Positions 45,590 through 58,271 of a stretch of 64,000 bases of DNA are shown piece by piece. The stretch's first letter is position 1; each line of letters starts with the position of its first letter. The translations under genes and the position numbers were made by a program. Below the pieces are notes generated by a model. The model had not been told where the DNA came from and made no database searches. It saw only the letters and a program-made list of their open reading frames with translations. Source of the DNA: Taudactylus pleione (taxonomy: Eukaryota; Chordata; Amphibia; Anura; Myobatrachidae); assembly GCA_031769625.1 (NCBI GenBank), contig JAUIMM010000636.1, positions 4,315,501-4,379,500 on the forward strand. Direction: 5' to 3'.

Positions 45590-45965
45590 CTGATGCTTTC
45601 AACATTGGACTCATATCAATTTAGTCCTTCAATTCATCAACATCAATCCCAGCCGATCAAGTTCCTCAATTCATCAATATCGGACTCATATCAATTAAGT
45701 TCCTCAATTAACCAACATCAATCCCAAACGATCAAGTTAATCAATTCATCAACATCGGACTCATATCAATTAAGTTCCTCAATTAATCAACATTGGTCCC
45801 AAACCAATCAAGTTCATAAATTCATTAATGTCTGACTCATATCAATTAAGTTCTTCAGTTCTTCACCATCGGTCTCAAACCGATCAAGTTAATCAATTCT
45901 TCAACATCGGATTCAAATCTATCAAGTTCTTCAATTCATCAACATTGGTTTCAATCCTATCCACC
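45590..45965. repeat. AT-rich tandem repeat within the possible LTR
   Basis: TCATATCAATTAAGTTCCTC and TCAATTCATCAACATCGG words alternate with GGTCCCAAACCAATCAAG variants at roughly 50-bp steps. Divergence is moderate. Confidence 0.8.
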
Positions 45966-46166
45966 TCTTTGGTTCAGCATTATCTGTCACGCCGGCCCTA
46001 CTCAACAATCCAGCATCATCTGTCCCAACCCAATTCTGCTCATCTATACAGTATCATTATCTCCAGTTCTCATTCCTAATAAAGATATTGCATCCCTGTC
46101 CTCGCCTTCATGCCCATCATCCTCCACTTCAGCCTCCCACGCCTGTTCCAACCCTCTGGCGTGACA

Positions 46167-47052
46167 CCCAGAAGGTGATGGTAGGTTGTCCCTGCTGCGG
46201 CCAGAATGGGTACTCAGCAGGTTAAAACCGAGGCCACCACCCATGGCGGCAGGCCAGGTCGAGTCCAGAGTGGTGCATGCACAGCCGTAAGCTCCCTTTG
46301 GTCAAGCAGCAGTAGTGGCAATAGAGCAGGGCAGAAGAGATCCATGAGCCGAAAGGAGGATGAAATATTCGGAGTAGGCAGGAGCCGCAGCCTTGATTTG
46401 TGGCTGCAGGTCAGACTCAGGAGTGGCACGGGCACAGTGGTGTTCCCGATTGATGATCCAGAGGTGAGCAGCAATGCAGGGGAAGGTGATATACCAGGGC
46501 CAGCTGATTTTACATGCTCAGAGAATGGTAAATACTGGGCCCCAATGAAGATCTCACCGTGGCATGTCTGTTCTGGTCAGGAACCAGATATACTTACATT
46601 TACTTGGAAACCACTAATTGCACTTGATTGTCATTTTCTATTTTGACATCATGCAATATTGTATAATAGTTTTCAAGGCAACTGTCCAATTATTATTGCA
46701 TGACACCTAATGTAACATGGGGTAAATTTTTTGGACAAAATGTACAATGTTTAGAACAAATATATTTGGCTCCTTATTAAGCCTTTTCTGACCAAGCTGT
46801 TAGAATGGTAATCCTTACTATAAGTTATCTTGCTGTTATGAATACAGTTATGTCTGTTTTAATACAGTTAGGGAAAAGGACACCAGGAATGGTAGCTCAC
46901 TACGTAAAACCCAGATCAGAGGGCCCATTTGTGCATTAATTTTTAAGCTGTAAACTCATTTTGAAATAAATAGCTATTCTCTTAAAGACTCCTCCTACAA
47001 TGCTTATGGCCAGAACTCATTAAAAATGATCTGACACAGTGTACAGTTACTC
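46167..47052. other. Unassigned; one 146-aa frame without known features
   Basis: A 146-aa frame at 46206-46646 (+) begins MGTQQVKTEATTHGG and contains no motif I recognise. It could be leader or gag-like debris of the possible LTR element, or chance. Confidence 0.3.
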
Positions 47053-47055
47053 TTA

Positions 47056-47330
47056 TGATGCATACACACGGTCAGACTTCCTAGATCAACGATGAATGAT
47101 TTGACAAACGATTTCATGAACGATGAATGATTTCTGACAGTATTAAAATGAATGAAATCGTTAAAATCTGTCTGCAAACACAGTCGATGTCACATTTTGT
47201 TTTCTGACATGCGGGAACACGCATCGTTGGTCGATGTATGCCCTACATGTCAAAGATATGAGCGATTGAACGATTTTTACAATCGTTATCGTTCATATCT
47301 GATCGGAAATCTGACCATGTGTATGCACCA
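47056..47330. mobile_element. Harbinger-like MITE with TGATGCATACACACGG ends
   Basis: The left end TGATGCATACACACGGTCAG and the minus-strand right end TGGTGCATACACATGGTCAG match at 18 of 20. The TSD TTA is on both sides (TWA type). The interior is rich in AACGATTT and its complement. Confidence 0.88.
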
Positions 47331-47333
47331 TTA

Positions 47334-48845
47334 GTGTTGACGATCACTAGTTCGATGAAGGCCACAAACTATATCTTGTAGAGATGAAGACTTTATACAT
47401 TCTAAGCCGCCATACCGCTAAGCTGCTCTGTATTGTTCCTATGTCCATATGATGTAAACATTATGTATAATTACTTGAAGTGATCCACAAAAAAAAAACA
47501 AGTTTAACTGTTCTGTTTAATCCTATTTTGTGATGGAGTAGTCCTCCAAGAATCACGGTTATAGCGAGCAAGGAAAAGAATTTTCAATTCTAGCTTGAAA
47601 ATACAGAAACTATTGAGGGAAGTATTTAATTTAGAATTTGTTCTGGACATAACTGTTTGATATGTTCATGTATTTTCTGGCAGAAGTTTGAAGTAAATGG
47701 CAGCTGTGTGTACCTAAAGTCTTGCGGGTTTAAGAGCAAACAGTGATGCTGAGAGCTGGCTTTTGCTCACAACAGTAGCTTGGTGGGTGCTTGATTCCGT
47801 ATGATTTTGCCGCTTTCATTCCCTATTGAGTTTCATACAATTTTCCCTCATAACAAAATCTAACATGATGGGAAGTAGAAAAATATAGACTGTTAATTGG
47901 TAAACAAGCAGAGGGTTTTGCAGCCATTTGCAAAGAAACCTGACTTATTTTTGAAAAGAAAATAGCAAAATAGAAAGCCCTGAAAATGAAATGAGCAATG
48001 CAAAGACCCGCTTTATAAGAAAATGGATATCTTTCAGCTGATGCTAGATGGACATATTGTCAAAATTCACAGGAAACAATCTGGTAGCCTACTGTATTCT
48101 CTTTTTATTACATACATTTGCTACAAAATTGTAGAGCTTATGGTAAAATGTTGCTAAGCCACATGCCTCTTTTTAAGTAAGGGGTCGGCTTAGCTTTAGT
48201 AAATAGTAAGTTTAGGGCACACATAAAATAAAAAATAAGAAACGTAATTTCTAAATATATCATAATAATTATATATTTTAAATGTACACGTGTATGTGTG
48301 TGTGTAATACTTATTAGCTTTTATTTTTATAGTACCAATCATATTATGCCCCCACTTTTATGTGCTTGCTGCTGTTGAAAGATTATAAAGTTGGGATGAA
48401 GAATATGTAAAGTGTAAGTGGTCTCTGAGAAGCATTTTTGCTGTAGTACAGTAAGTTATAGTCTTGTATTATATAAGCAGCTACTGTGTCAGTCTAGTAC
48501 AGGCAGAGTAACCTCACTTCTCTAACTAGCTGCCTGACATGTTACCCTTTCATTAACCATAGTTTTGGGCATGCAATATATTTAATAATATTGATCAGGT
48601 ACTAATTAATACCTGCATTGTAGTATTTTCATATTGAAACAATTGCATTGTTGTATATACTATTGTCCCACTTGTGTATTATTTGTGTCTATTTAATGTT
48701 TTTTTTTTATATAAAATGATAGTGTTTTTGTTATACTCTGAGTTTATAGCACCACCTACTGTTCTTTTTCTCAGTCTAGTACAGGCAGAGTAAGAGCTGG
48801 AGGGACGCCACCCCTCAGAACTCTAACTAGCAGACTGATAGACTA
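47334..48845. other. Intronic sequence, nothing recognised
   Basis: AT-rich unique-looking sequence. AGTCTAGTACAGGCAGAGTA occurs at 48490 and again at 48772, a short direct repeat about 280 bp apart that may mark an insertion I cannot name. Confidence 0.4.
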
Positions 48846-49360
48846 ACGGGGAGATGTATCAAGCCATGGAGAGAGACAAAAGTAGGGTGAGATAGAGTAC
48901 CAAGGGACAGGGAGATGGGAGGTGGGGGGACAGGAATGAGAGAGACAGATGGGGAAAGGAGGGCACAGTGACCGAGAGAGACGGGGAAGGGAGGAGAGCT
49001 GCAACAGAGTGAGTCTGACAGGGGAGGGGTCAGAGATGAGAGAGACAGATGAGAGGTGGGGAAAGAGATGGGAAGGTGGGAGGAGACACCTGTAAGTGTT
49101 TGGAGCCATTACCCTCCTTATGCACCACCCCACACTGTACCCCCACTGGCGACACTCCCACATGTGAGGATGGGGGACATGAGGTACAGATATTAGAGAA
49201 AGGAAGATGGGGGGGGGGTAGGACAGACATAAAGGAGACAGAGATGAAAGAAAGAAAGATAGACATGGGAGGGGACAGACATGAAAGAGAGAGAGATAGA
49301 CAGGTGGGGGGCAGTAATGGGAAGTGGGAGAAACAAAGGACAAAACATTGAAAATTCAAT
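48846..49360. repeat. MITE left end followed by a GA-rich low-complexity tract
   Basis: GGGGAGATGTATCAAGCCAT (48849) is a left end of the TGTACTAAGC/TGTATCAAGC MITE family with no right partner. It runs into GAGAGACAGATGGGG-type purine-rich sequence to about 49320. The 166-aa minus-strand frame there is a low-complexity artefact. Confidence 0.6.
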
Positions 49361-49559
49361 GTAACTGTAATCTTGAGAGAAAAATGTGTGGATAGTGATC
49401 GATCACTGTGAAGAAGGGGAAACAAAAATGCAATTGCAAGTAACCTAAAAACAAGGCATGCTTTAGAAAAAATCGTCAGTTTGTAGCAGCTGTATTAGTA
49501 GAAATTAATTCATTAGTATGTTGAAGTTCAGAGTTGACTGATTGTAATAAACAATATAG

Positions 49560-50110
49560 TCAGTGCCTGGGTGATGACCACAGTTACATTTAAATAGTCA
49601 CTTATCTGGTTAGTGGTCGGACATATATTGGTGGGTGTCTTTGTGATTTTCCTCCCAATCACATACCAATGCATGCAGGGGGCAGTGTCCGGATTGCCGC
49701 TCTGAAGCCGTACGGAGGCAGGCTGTTGCCCGTGTGAAGCTGACAAGTTGTCTCTGTCTCCAATGTGTAGTGATGAGACAGGCTGGGGAAATCAATCCGC
49801 TAACATTTGGGTCCCGCTCGCCGGGGTGAACAAAGACCGGCACCTGAATAGCTGTTCGGCAGTAGAGCTTTTATAACAGCAGACGATTCTTAGTAAAGGA
49901 TGAAGTAGGCTAATCTAACGCGTTTCTCTATCTTCAAACGTCTGTCAGTTTCCTCAGAGGTATTATCTGTAAGAAAGTGCCAGTTTTAAAAACACAAATA
50001 ACAGCAGTGTGTCTGGGAGACCTGGGGACTCCTGAGAAGAGTGAGTCGGGCTGTTACTTGTATAGATACTTCTGATCACATGCTGATTACCCATAATGCA
50101 TCCTGTTAAC
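49560..50110 (-). mobile_element. Possible Penelope-like LTR fragment
   Basis: On the minus strand CTGAGGA (49957-49951) and GAAACGCGTTAG (49926-49915) lie 24 bases apart, a spacing and wording like decayed hammerhead blocks of Penelope-like LTRs. A clean stem II is not visible. There is no coding part, and borders are approximate. Confidence 0.35.
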
Positions 50111-51590
50111 TATATTTTACTTAAAATTAAGAAATGTGATGTGATATATGCTTTTATATTTTACTTTTAAAACAGACATATTTAGTATAACTACAATACC
50201 AATAAGTACCAAATTAGGGCACAGCAAAACAATACTGTATTATACTGCATGTATTTGAAAAAAATTAAGTGTGAGTGCAGTTACAGGTCATTTAATATTA
50301 TGATCCTACTTATCCCTCTCCCAGTATTTTATGTGGAATGTACAATTGTTGCTGATTATAGGCCTTTTTCAGAACCACATGCAAAGCGGCTGCATATGTA
50401 TGCTTGAAAATAGCCACATATTTCCAAACATATTCAGAGATTTTCACATCTATGTAGCTGTACCACCTGCATGCACTTCTGAGAGCAAACATCATCACTA
50501 TCAGCATACATGTGCACCAGTACCTTGTTCAATGCTTTATATGCATGGTAAATGGTAATATATTCACATTTTAATAAAAATTATAATTAAAATAAAAAAT
50601 AATTATACAGTATACAATGGACACAACTCAGTTCTAAAGTATATTGTGGTTCTCAATACAATTATATTCACTGAAACCAAATTATCATATGGACAATCTT
50701 TGATGACAGAAAGGTTAATATCACTTCTCAATATCCACTTGCACAATAGAAAGCTAGTCACATTCTGTCAAACTATATAGAACACTTAAGTGATTACACA
50801 ACTGATTGTGGTATTTCTACTTTTCAGATCATTGGTTAGAAACCAGTCACATGGCATATCTTTGATAAGGGCAGGGAAGATTAAAAATAAAGCACTGTCT
50901 CTGCCAAAACTTTTACATTTATTTTTATGAATCCTTTTGAATATTTACGTAGTCGTTAATTCTTAATTACATTTAAAAATCCATTTTGGTATTTGTCAAA
51001 GAGCTTATATACTTATCTTCATTAAAAAAACTTTAAAACTCTCAAAACAGAGGCATTCTCTCACTACAGGTATTTTAAATTAATTGAATTAATCATAGGC
51101 TTAAAAGTCTCATGCGATCTTGTTTAACTTCCTTGGGTTTAATTAAAACATCTGTGCACTTTTAATTTATCGATTTCTTCAACTCATATGTCATGTTTTT
51201 AACACACCTCAGCATGCACTGCATCATTTTTAACCCGATTTCCACTTAACTGAAGCAATTAAATTCACCCCGGATTAATTAAAGCATCCATACTTTAGTG
51301 CTTAAGTCAGCATGTGTGGCTTTCCCCTCATGGTTTCTGAATGTCAGAGATTTGACACACCTGATGAGTTTTCTGTCCTCTGAAATTCTTGGATGAATCT
51401 CTTACTTGCATCAGAATAGACTGATAGGGAGCACTGGAAATTGTCCTTTTGCAAATTTGTTTAGAGATTATGGAATTTAATTTTATAATCTTGTAGAATA
51501 GGCGAAAAAGTATATAATGTACTGATTCAAGCATTTAACCATTTAAAATCCTTTTCTGTTATTATTTTCCTAAGAATCTATCCTAGTTGG
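50111..51590. other. Intronic sequence, nothing recognised
   Basis: AT-rich unique-looking sequence. Confidence 0.4.
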
Positions 51591-51629
51591 TTGCTCACTC
51601 AGTTCTGCAGAGGCGGCTATCCCTCTTCT

Positions 51630-52975
51630 GATCATGACCTACTCTTTCTCCATCATCTTCTCTGTGCAAGACCTTCCATTTCATTATCTTCTTCTTTGTG
51701 CATGACCTTCCCTTTCATTATCTTCTTCTTTGTGCATGACCTGCCCTTTCATTGTCTTCTTCTTTGTGCATGACCTGCCCTTTTATTATCTTCTTCTTTG
51801 TGCATGACCTGGCCTTTCTTAATCTTCTTCTTTGTGCACAACCAACCGTTTCTCCATCTTCTTTTCTTTTTTGCATGACATACTATTTCTCCATCTTATC
51901 TGTGCATGACATACTAATTCTCCATCTTCTTCTCTGTGCATGACATACTATTTCTCCATCTTATCTGTGCATGACATACTATTTCTCCAACTTCTTCTCT
52001 GTGCATGACATACTATTTCTACATCTTCTCTTTGCATGACCTGTCCTTGCTTCATCTTCTTCTCTGTGCATGACATACTATTTATCCATCTTATCTGTGC
52101 ATGACATACTATTTCTCCATCTTATCTGTGCGTGACCTACTATTTCTCCATCTTCTTCTCTGTGCATGACCTACTATTTCTCCATCTTCTTCTCTGTGCA
52201 TGACCTACTATTTCTCCATCTTCTTCTCTGTGCATGACGTATCCTTTCTCCATATTCTTCTTTGTGCATGACCTACTATTTCTCCATCTTCTTCTCTTTG
52301 CATGATCTACCCTTTCTCCATATTCTTCTCTGTGCATGACATACTATTTCTCCATATTCTTCTCTGTGCATGACCTACCCTTTCTACATATTCTTCTCTG
52401 TGCATGACCTACCCTTTCTCCATATTTTTCTCTGTGCACGACCTACCCCTTTCCATATTCTTCTCTGTGCATGACATACTATTTCTCCATATTCTTCTCT
52501 GTGCATGACCTACCCTTTCTACATATTCTTCTCTGTGCATGACCTACCCTTTCTCCATATTTTTCTCTGTGCACGACCTACCCCTTTCCATATTCTTCTC
52601 TGTGCATGACCTATCATTTATCCATATTCTTCTCTGTGCATGACCTACCCTTTCTCCATCTTCTTCTCTGTGCATGACCTACCCTTTCTCCATATTCCTC
52701 TCTGTGCATGACCTACCCTTTCTCCATCTTCTTCTCTGTGCATGACCTACCCTTTCTCCATCTTCTTCTCTGTGCATGACCTACCCTTTCTCCATATTCT
52801 TCTCTGTGCATGACCTACCATTTCTCCATCTTCTTCTCTGTGCATGACCTATCCCTTTCCATATTCTTCTCTGTGCGTGACCTAGCATTTCTCCATCTAC
52901 TTCTCTGTGCATGATTTACCCTTTTCCCATATTCTCCTCTGAGCATGACCTACCCTTTCTCAATTTACTTTTCTA
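51630..52975. repeat. 34-bp satellite (about 40 copies)
   Basis: CTCTGTGCATGACCTACCCT followed by TTCTCCATATTCTT repeats at 34-bp steps (for example 52632 and 52666), with CATCTTCTT/CATATTCTT and ACCTACC/ACATACT variants. Units at both ends are more diverged than central ones. Blocks such as 52353-52465 and 52470-52590 repeat the same variant order, a sign of segmental duplication within the array. Confidence 0.94.
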
Positions 52976-53430
52976 TAGACATGCACAGACCACTGTCAGA
53001 TATTTTACAAATGCTGGTGCTGCAGTGTCATTATATATTTGTGAGATGCAACTAATCCATCATTTTATGTATCTGTGCACTCCATGCAGGTGCCTAGAAA
53101 GGGCATAGCATGGGAATCTGGACTTTACAGTAGTTGCTCCACTACACCATTGATGGTCTGGCCCTGCTCACTAGAGCAGTATTAGCATTATAGACCCTTA
53201 CTGTGTGCTGCTGCTACTACTACAGTATTCCCAGGTTTCTTCTAGAAAAGGGATCAGTTCTTTTTGCAGTAACACAAAGAAAACACTTAAATTTTTCTCT
53301 GGAAGCGCTAAATGCTAGAAAAGGATTCAAACAATAAATTCCAGCAGTAGCACCAAAGTGACAGGAATACATTCAAGTAATTGCATTGGCTGTTAAACCA
53401 TTATCATCATCATTATCATAGATTATCCCC
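52976..53430. other. Intronic sequence, nothing recognised
   Basis: No coding match or clear repeat ends. Confidence 0.35.
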
Positions 53431-53572
53431 ATAGATTGTAAGCTTGTGAGCAATGCCTTCTTACCTCATTGTCTGTATATTATTCCAAAATCTAATTTTA
53501 CTATGTTATCTTCACAAGTGTAAAGCACAACAGAATATGCTGGTGCTATATAAATATATGTTAATAATAATA
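53431..53572 (+). mobile_element. LINE/SINE-type 3' tail fragment
   Basis: ATAGATTGTAAGCTTGTGAG, then CTCATTGTCTGTATATTATT, then GTGTAAAGCACAACAGAATA and GGTGCTATATAAATATATG with an AATAATAATA tail match the family of 18001-18124 with more divergence. Confidence 0.65.
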
Positions 53573-54346
53573 GTTTATAGCGGAAAACAGACATATATGA
53601 CTTTCATAAATACTATAAATATAATAACAGGAATATAATTAATTAACATGAAACAATTAAGCATAATAAGTAACACATACATGGATGGTCATGAGCTAGC
53701 AGTTACATCTATCATGGACACAGATAGGAATTCCATGCATGTGACTGAATAAAGATTAAACATAAGGTTCTGCTGAAGACATGATATCAGGGTCACATGA
53801 GGTGGACAGATAGGACATAGGGTAGAGAGGACCTTATCTGTGAATGTTTCGAGCATAAGCTGATGTAATGACTGGTAAAAGAAAGAGAGGGGCACAGGTT
53901 GGCATAATGTGGTTTAAACGTGTTGGGCACTGACTGGGTGTAACATGCTCCTACTTTGGGCTGCATCATATAAAGTAATTTCAGCAATTATATGACGATC
54001 ATCATTATCAGATATGATGCAGTTTACCTGACAATCTGCATACACATAAAAATAGTAGTGATCATCACTCACAATTTTTAGTGATAATAAAACTTCAAGA
54101 TTCGAAAGGGGGAGCAAGTTCCTTGCAGGGCGAGTAAAAGCGGCTGCATGCCACACTTACGGTACCACCAGATTTGTACCCTTTTGTTGGCAGCCCCACA
54201 GGGCTGAGGGCAAAAATGTACGAGTCTAGGCCACGAGGGGGTGCAAATTGTACGCTGTTACAACAGCAACTCACCTCCTTCGCCAGCCATATACCTCTAA
54301 CAAGTTTTCCCAAGTATATAATAATGCGTGCATGCAAACTGTACAC
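53573..54346. other. Intronic sequence, nothing recognised
   Basis: Unique-looking sequence without supported coding potential. Confidence 0.4.
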
Positions 54347-54548
54347 CAGTGGTTCTCAAACTCGGTCCTCAGGACCCCACACAGGTCACGTTTTCCAGGT
54401 GACCCAGCAGGTGCACAGGTGTAGTCATTACTCACTGACACATTTTAAAAGATTCAGAGGTGAAGCTAATTATTTCACTTGCGATTCTGTAAGGTGACCT
54501 GGAAAACATGACCTGTTTGGGGTCCTGAGGACCGAGTTTGAGGACCTG
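54347..54548. mobile_element. MITE with TCTCAAACTCGGTCC ends, complete copy
   Basis: The left end CAGTGGTTCTCAAACTCGG and the minus-strand right end CAGGTCCTCAAACTCGGTCC are inverted repeats. The second inner pair is GGACCCCACACAGGTCACG against TGACCTGTTTGGGGTCC. No TSD is evident. The copy shows the uninterrupted form of the element split at 55783-58162. Confidence 0.8.
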
Positions 54549-55782
54549 TGCTATAAGCAGAGAGAGGAGGTGTAACATTCTTGTTAAAAGGCACTTGGCC
54601 AAGAGCCAGATTACAGAAGGGGAAGCACAGAGGCCGGGCACCCTTTCTGTCAGGGGACTTCAACCCCCTCCCCCCCGGCTAGAGAACACTGTTGCACACA
54701 CTGTAGTCCCGAAAGACAAGTGGGGGTGGGTATGCTGATCCCCTGCGTGTGGGGCGGGAAGAGGTTCAAACTGTTTGGCTGTGCTTTGACCATTCAGGAG
54801 ACATGGACACCTGTGTGCGGACCAATGAGAGTGGATGTTACATTGTGTTTTGTGTGACTGCTTCTTGCTGACACAGTTACCAGTGGTCACTGTCTGCTGT
54901 TGTAGCACTACAAGTCCCAGTACTGACAAGAGGAAGATGGCTGGAGGTGTAGGGGTGGGCCTCCCTGTATTAAGTGCCTTGGGCCCCTGATGGCTTAATC
55001 TGGCCATGACTTGGCCTATACGCTAAAGTAAGGATAGATCATTAATGCAGAACTCTATTTCAAGTATCAGTGTATCACGTGTTAATCAGAAGTTCCTTAA
55101 GGACCTATGTAGATTGCTGAGAACTGTGGCGGTGCCCTACTTTTCTTCCCTCATAAAATAACAAACATTAATGATTTCACTTGTTTTGTTCCAGCAATGT
55201 TTTCCCATATTCCATTGCTGTCTCTGTTGAACAATGTATTATTTCTAAGCACGGAAATATCTCCAAATATGAAATAATAGCAACATTCTTCTTCCAGGCA
55301 CTGTGCATTGTAAAGTACAACAACAACAAACAAATCTTAAAAAAATAAAACGATTCCTTGTGCAGCTTGCTAAATTACCCTTGAAACATTTGCTGTGTTA
55401 AACAAATATAAAACAGTGGTAAAGGTTTGTAGCTGTAGTATTTCATCAAATACAGAAATGGCAGTAAATGGAGACTCTGCGTATAAAAACTAAATATATA
55501 TTTGTCCAATTGAGAGCTAAAACCAACAATCATGAGCTGAACAAAAAATGTTTTTTACAAGTTCTTTTTTCAAATTTTGCCTCAAACATATTTTCTAGAA
55601 ACGTTGTACATGTATAAAGCCCTTTGAAACACAGATGTCAAAACCATGTCCCCTTTATGTTAATAAATATAAATTCAGATTTTGTGTCTTCAATGAATCA
55701 TGTTTTTCACTGATCAAGATCCAAGCATGGCTACAACAGGTCTGTATGACAGCATAATTCGTGTATACTGTATAGTCTAATG
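54549..55782. other. Intronic sequence, nothing recognised
   Basis: CACTACAAGTCCCAG near 54907 is a common MITE word, but no element ends were found; the rest is AT-rich. Confidence 0.35.
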
Positions 55783-55874
55783 CAGTGGTTCACCAACTCG
55801 GTCCTCAGGACCCCACACAGTTCACATTTTCCAGGTCGCCCAGCAGGAGTACAGGTGTATTCATTACTCAGGTG

Positions 55875-57602
55875 CAGGCCTGGCGACAGGGGGGGACTAC
55901 GGGTACACTCATACCGAGCCCCGTGGTCCAGAGGGGCCACGAGGACCGGACGGACACAAAACAAGGCAGTAGACTTGTTTTGCTGCGCCGCACCGCCGGG
56001 ACCCATAGCCACCACCCAGCCTCAGCTCCTATTTCCATTTAGGTTGGCCTGGGCAGCTCTGGGCTCTTCCAGGTGGCTCAGCTGTGGCCCGGGCCGGCCC
56101 TGACCTTCAAGTGTGCAACGCGGTGGAGTGCCCTTCCGTCTGATCGGTGCTGCCAGGCCTCCCTCTCACACGTAACAACTTCGAACAGAAGGGGATCTTT
56201 TGGTAGCTCCTAAGGGGCTGTCCTCTCTCATGCCTGCAGCTGCCGGGCGATTCCCTCCGGTCCCTTGCTGGATCTTCATTCAATAGGGGTCCCTCTAAGT
56301 GGCAGTGGCACTTAGCTTCATGTGGCAGCACCCTCTCACACTGGAAATGGTCACAAACTCCTCAGCTGGGGTCCACAGGCAGCCTGCAGCTGAAGGGGTC
56401 TTCTCCCCAGGTCCTTCATGTCTCCCAGCAGTCCTCGGCGGCAGTGGGACCTCTAGACGGCTCCAGAATCTTCTCTCCTCCATGGGGCAGTGTCAAACAG
56501 CAGCTTCCTCAGGGGTCTTGCAGTGCAGCAGCCACTCTCCAGGGTCCTCTTCACCTCCAGCAGGCCAGGGCAGCAGGGCAGGTAAGCGGCAGCAGTGGCT
56601 AAGGGTCTGGCACTTCGTAGTAAACAGGATGGACACCGCAGGCAGTGTAATAGGAGGTTGGAGTGGGACAGATCAGTTTCCCTCCGGCAACAATTCTTCC
56701 TTCTGACTGACCAGCAATAACTCCGCTGGTCTCCGTAAAACACAGTACAGCCCCTCTATATGGTCCAGCACGGACCTGTTCTTATTTTGATCAGCAGCCC
56801 TTCTTAGGGCAGCCTACGGGGAGCCATTATTTAATACTTTGGTGCCTTCTCAAGCCCTCCTTCTTGTCTCGATCCGACACTCCTAATAGGCCAGAGGACT
56901 CAAGTGTAAACCCGCCCTTTGGGCCCTCTGCCCTGCAACCATGGAAACCAATCAATGGGGGCCTTTTTTCTGGGCTCCCTGTGTTGTTGACCGACATAAC
57001 TAGTTTTCCCTGTGGCTACACATGCTCAGAAACAGCCAGGGCTACAGGGGTCACAAAAAGTTCAGCAGCCCTCTATTACAGGCTAATTTATACATAATTA
57101 AACAAAATTGGGGGACCCCTATTTGGGCACACATTTGGGGGTACCACAGGAAGGTGACAGACTGGGGACAGAGAAAGGTGATGGGCAGCTGGGGACGGAA
57201 GCAGGAAATGGGATCTGGGGATGGAGGAAGGAGATGGGAGGTTTCTGGGCTGATGAGAGGCTGAATTTGAGGAAGGTGATGAGGGGCTGACTGCTGAGGA
57301 TGGCTGGCTGCAGACACCATCCCTCCTACCCCTGAGGCATCCACAGCACTGCTATTAAGAAGACCTTGCAAGAGATGGCAGACAAGAACTAGCCTGTATC
57401 ATCAGTGACAGAGAGACAGTGTGGTAAGTCATAGTGTATTTTTACTTTATTTAAATGCTGGCATATCCTTCAGTTATCATTCTCATGCTTCACATATCAC
57501 ACATGCAGGGGAGGGATGTGCGGGATCCGGGGTGGTGGTAAGAACGTGGGGCCCCCAGAGACATCCGTGTACCGGGCCCCGAGATTTCTGTTGCCAGCCC
57601 TG
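55875..57602. mobile_element. hAT-like element, 1,728 bp, nested in a MITE
   Basis: The left end CAGGCCTGGCGACAGGGGGG and the minus-strand right end CAGGGCTGGCAACAGAAATC are inverted repeats, followed inward by matching GGGGCCCGGTACACGG-like words. The flanks CTCAGGTG and CTCATGTG agree at 7 of 8. No hAT transposase is recognised; the 135-aa frame at 56299 has no known motif. CCGGCCCTG at 56093-56101 could be an internal end of another element. Confidence 0.78.
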
Positions 57603-57677
57603 CTCATGTGTATTCATTACTTACTGATACATTTTAAAAAAGCCAAAGGTGGAGCTAATTATTTCACTTGGTATTCT

Positions 57678-58111
57678 GGCCCTGATCCAGAGCCGGACGC
57701 TCCGACAGAGCGCTCGCTCTGAATCAGGGCCGGTCTTTTTTTTTTAGAACGACCTCCTGGCCACTCGCATAGCTGTGGGTGACCATCGCGACCATCGGGC
57801 TTGCGACGAGAACCTTGTGGTAGGGTCTTGTGGCCGCAAGCCCCAGAGAGATTTCGGCTCTAACAGAGCCGAAATCTCTCCCACTGACATCACTCTTGAT
57901 GTCAGTGGGGTCGCCCCCAGATGGTAGGCGTTCTCATGGGAATGCCTCCTCCTGGGCAGCCCCCTGTCACTCAACATCGACAGCATGCCCCCTTTGGTGG
58001 AGACCCAGAGCGACGGATTGCCCGTCACTATCCAGGTCTCGCGCATGTGCACGACGGAGCCGGCTCCGTCGTGCGCATGCGCTCTGGGCCACCACCGACT
58101 GAATCAGGCCC
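57678..58111. mobile_element. Family A MITE nested in the split MITE
   Basis: It starts GGCCCTGATCCAGAGCC and ends ACTGAATCAGGCCC, with TSD TCT on both sides. The interior has GAGATTTCGGCTC paired with GAGCCGAAATCTC, and GCGCATGTGCACGACGGAG paired with CTCCGTCGTGCGCATGC. Confidence 0.88.
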
Positions 58112-58271
58112 TCTGTGAGGAGACCTTGAAAACATGCATTGTTTAGGATCCTGAGGAGAACTTGTATAAAGTGATAATACTAATATAGTTGCAATCATCC
58201 AACTTATCACTTATGTAGCCCTTATTAGTATCTTAAAGGTATGGATCTAAATGCACTCAACCTTTTTATGT

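Larger units (their letters stand above)
44602..46166 (+). mobile_element. Possible solo or 5' LTR (retrotransposon), with insertions
   Basis: Signals fall in LTR order: a possible TG start at 44602, a TATA-like CCTATAAATG at 44811, AATAAA at 46078, and a possible end GGCGTGACA at 46166. After removing the family A MITE and the tandem repeat the body would be about 650 bp. No gag or pol follows and no second LTR is seen, so this rests on signal order only. The primer binding site is not clear. Confidence 0.35.
55783..58162. mobile_element. MITE (family of 54347) split by two insertions
   Basis: The left part CAGTGGTTCACCAACTCGG and the middle and right parts (ACATTTTAAAAAAGCC, GGTGGAGCTAATTATTTCAC, CAGGATCC-type end) align in order with the 54347 copy. 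A hAT-like element (55875-57602) and a family A MITE (57678-58111) interrupt it. Removing both leaves about 220 bp, as expected. Confidence 0.85.

Noticed and set aside
46206..46646. 146-aa frame as a gag protein
   Set aside because: There is no zinc knuckle or other gag motif, and the LTR itself is uncertain.
48843..49343. 166-aa minus-strand frame rich in Ser, Pro and Leu
   Set aside because: It comes from a GA-rich low-complexity tract; composition explains the open frame.
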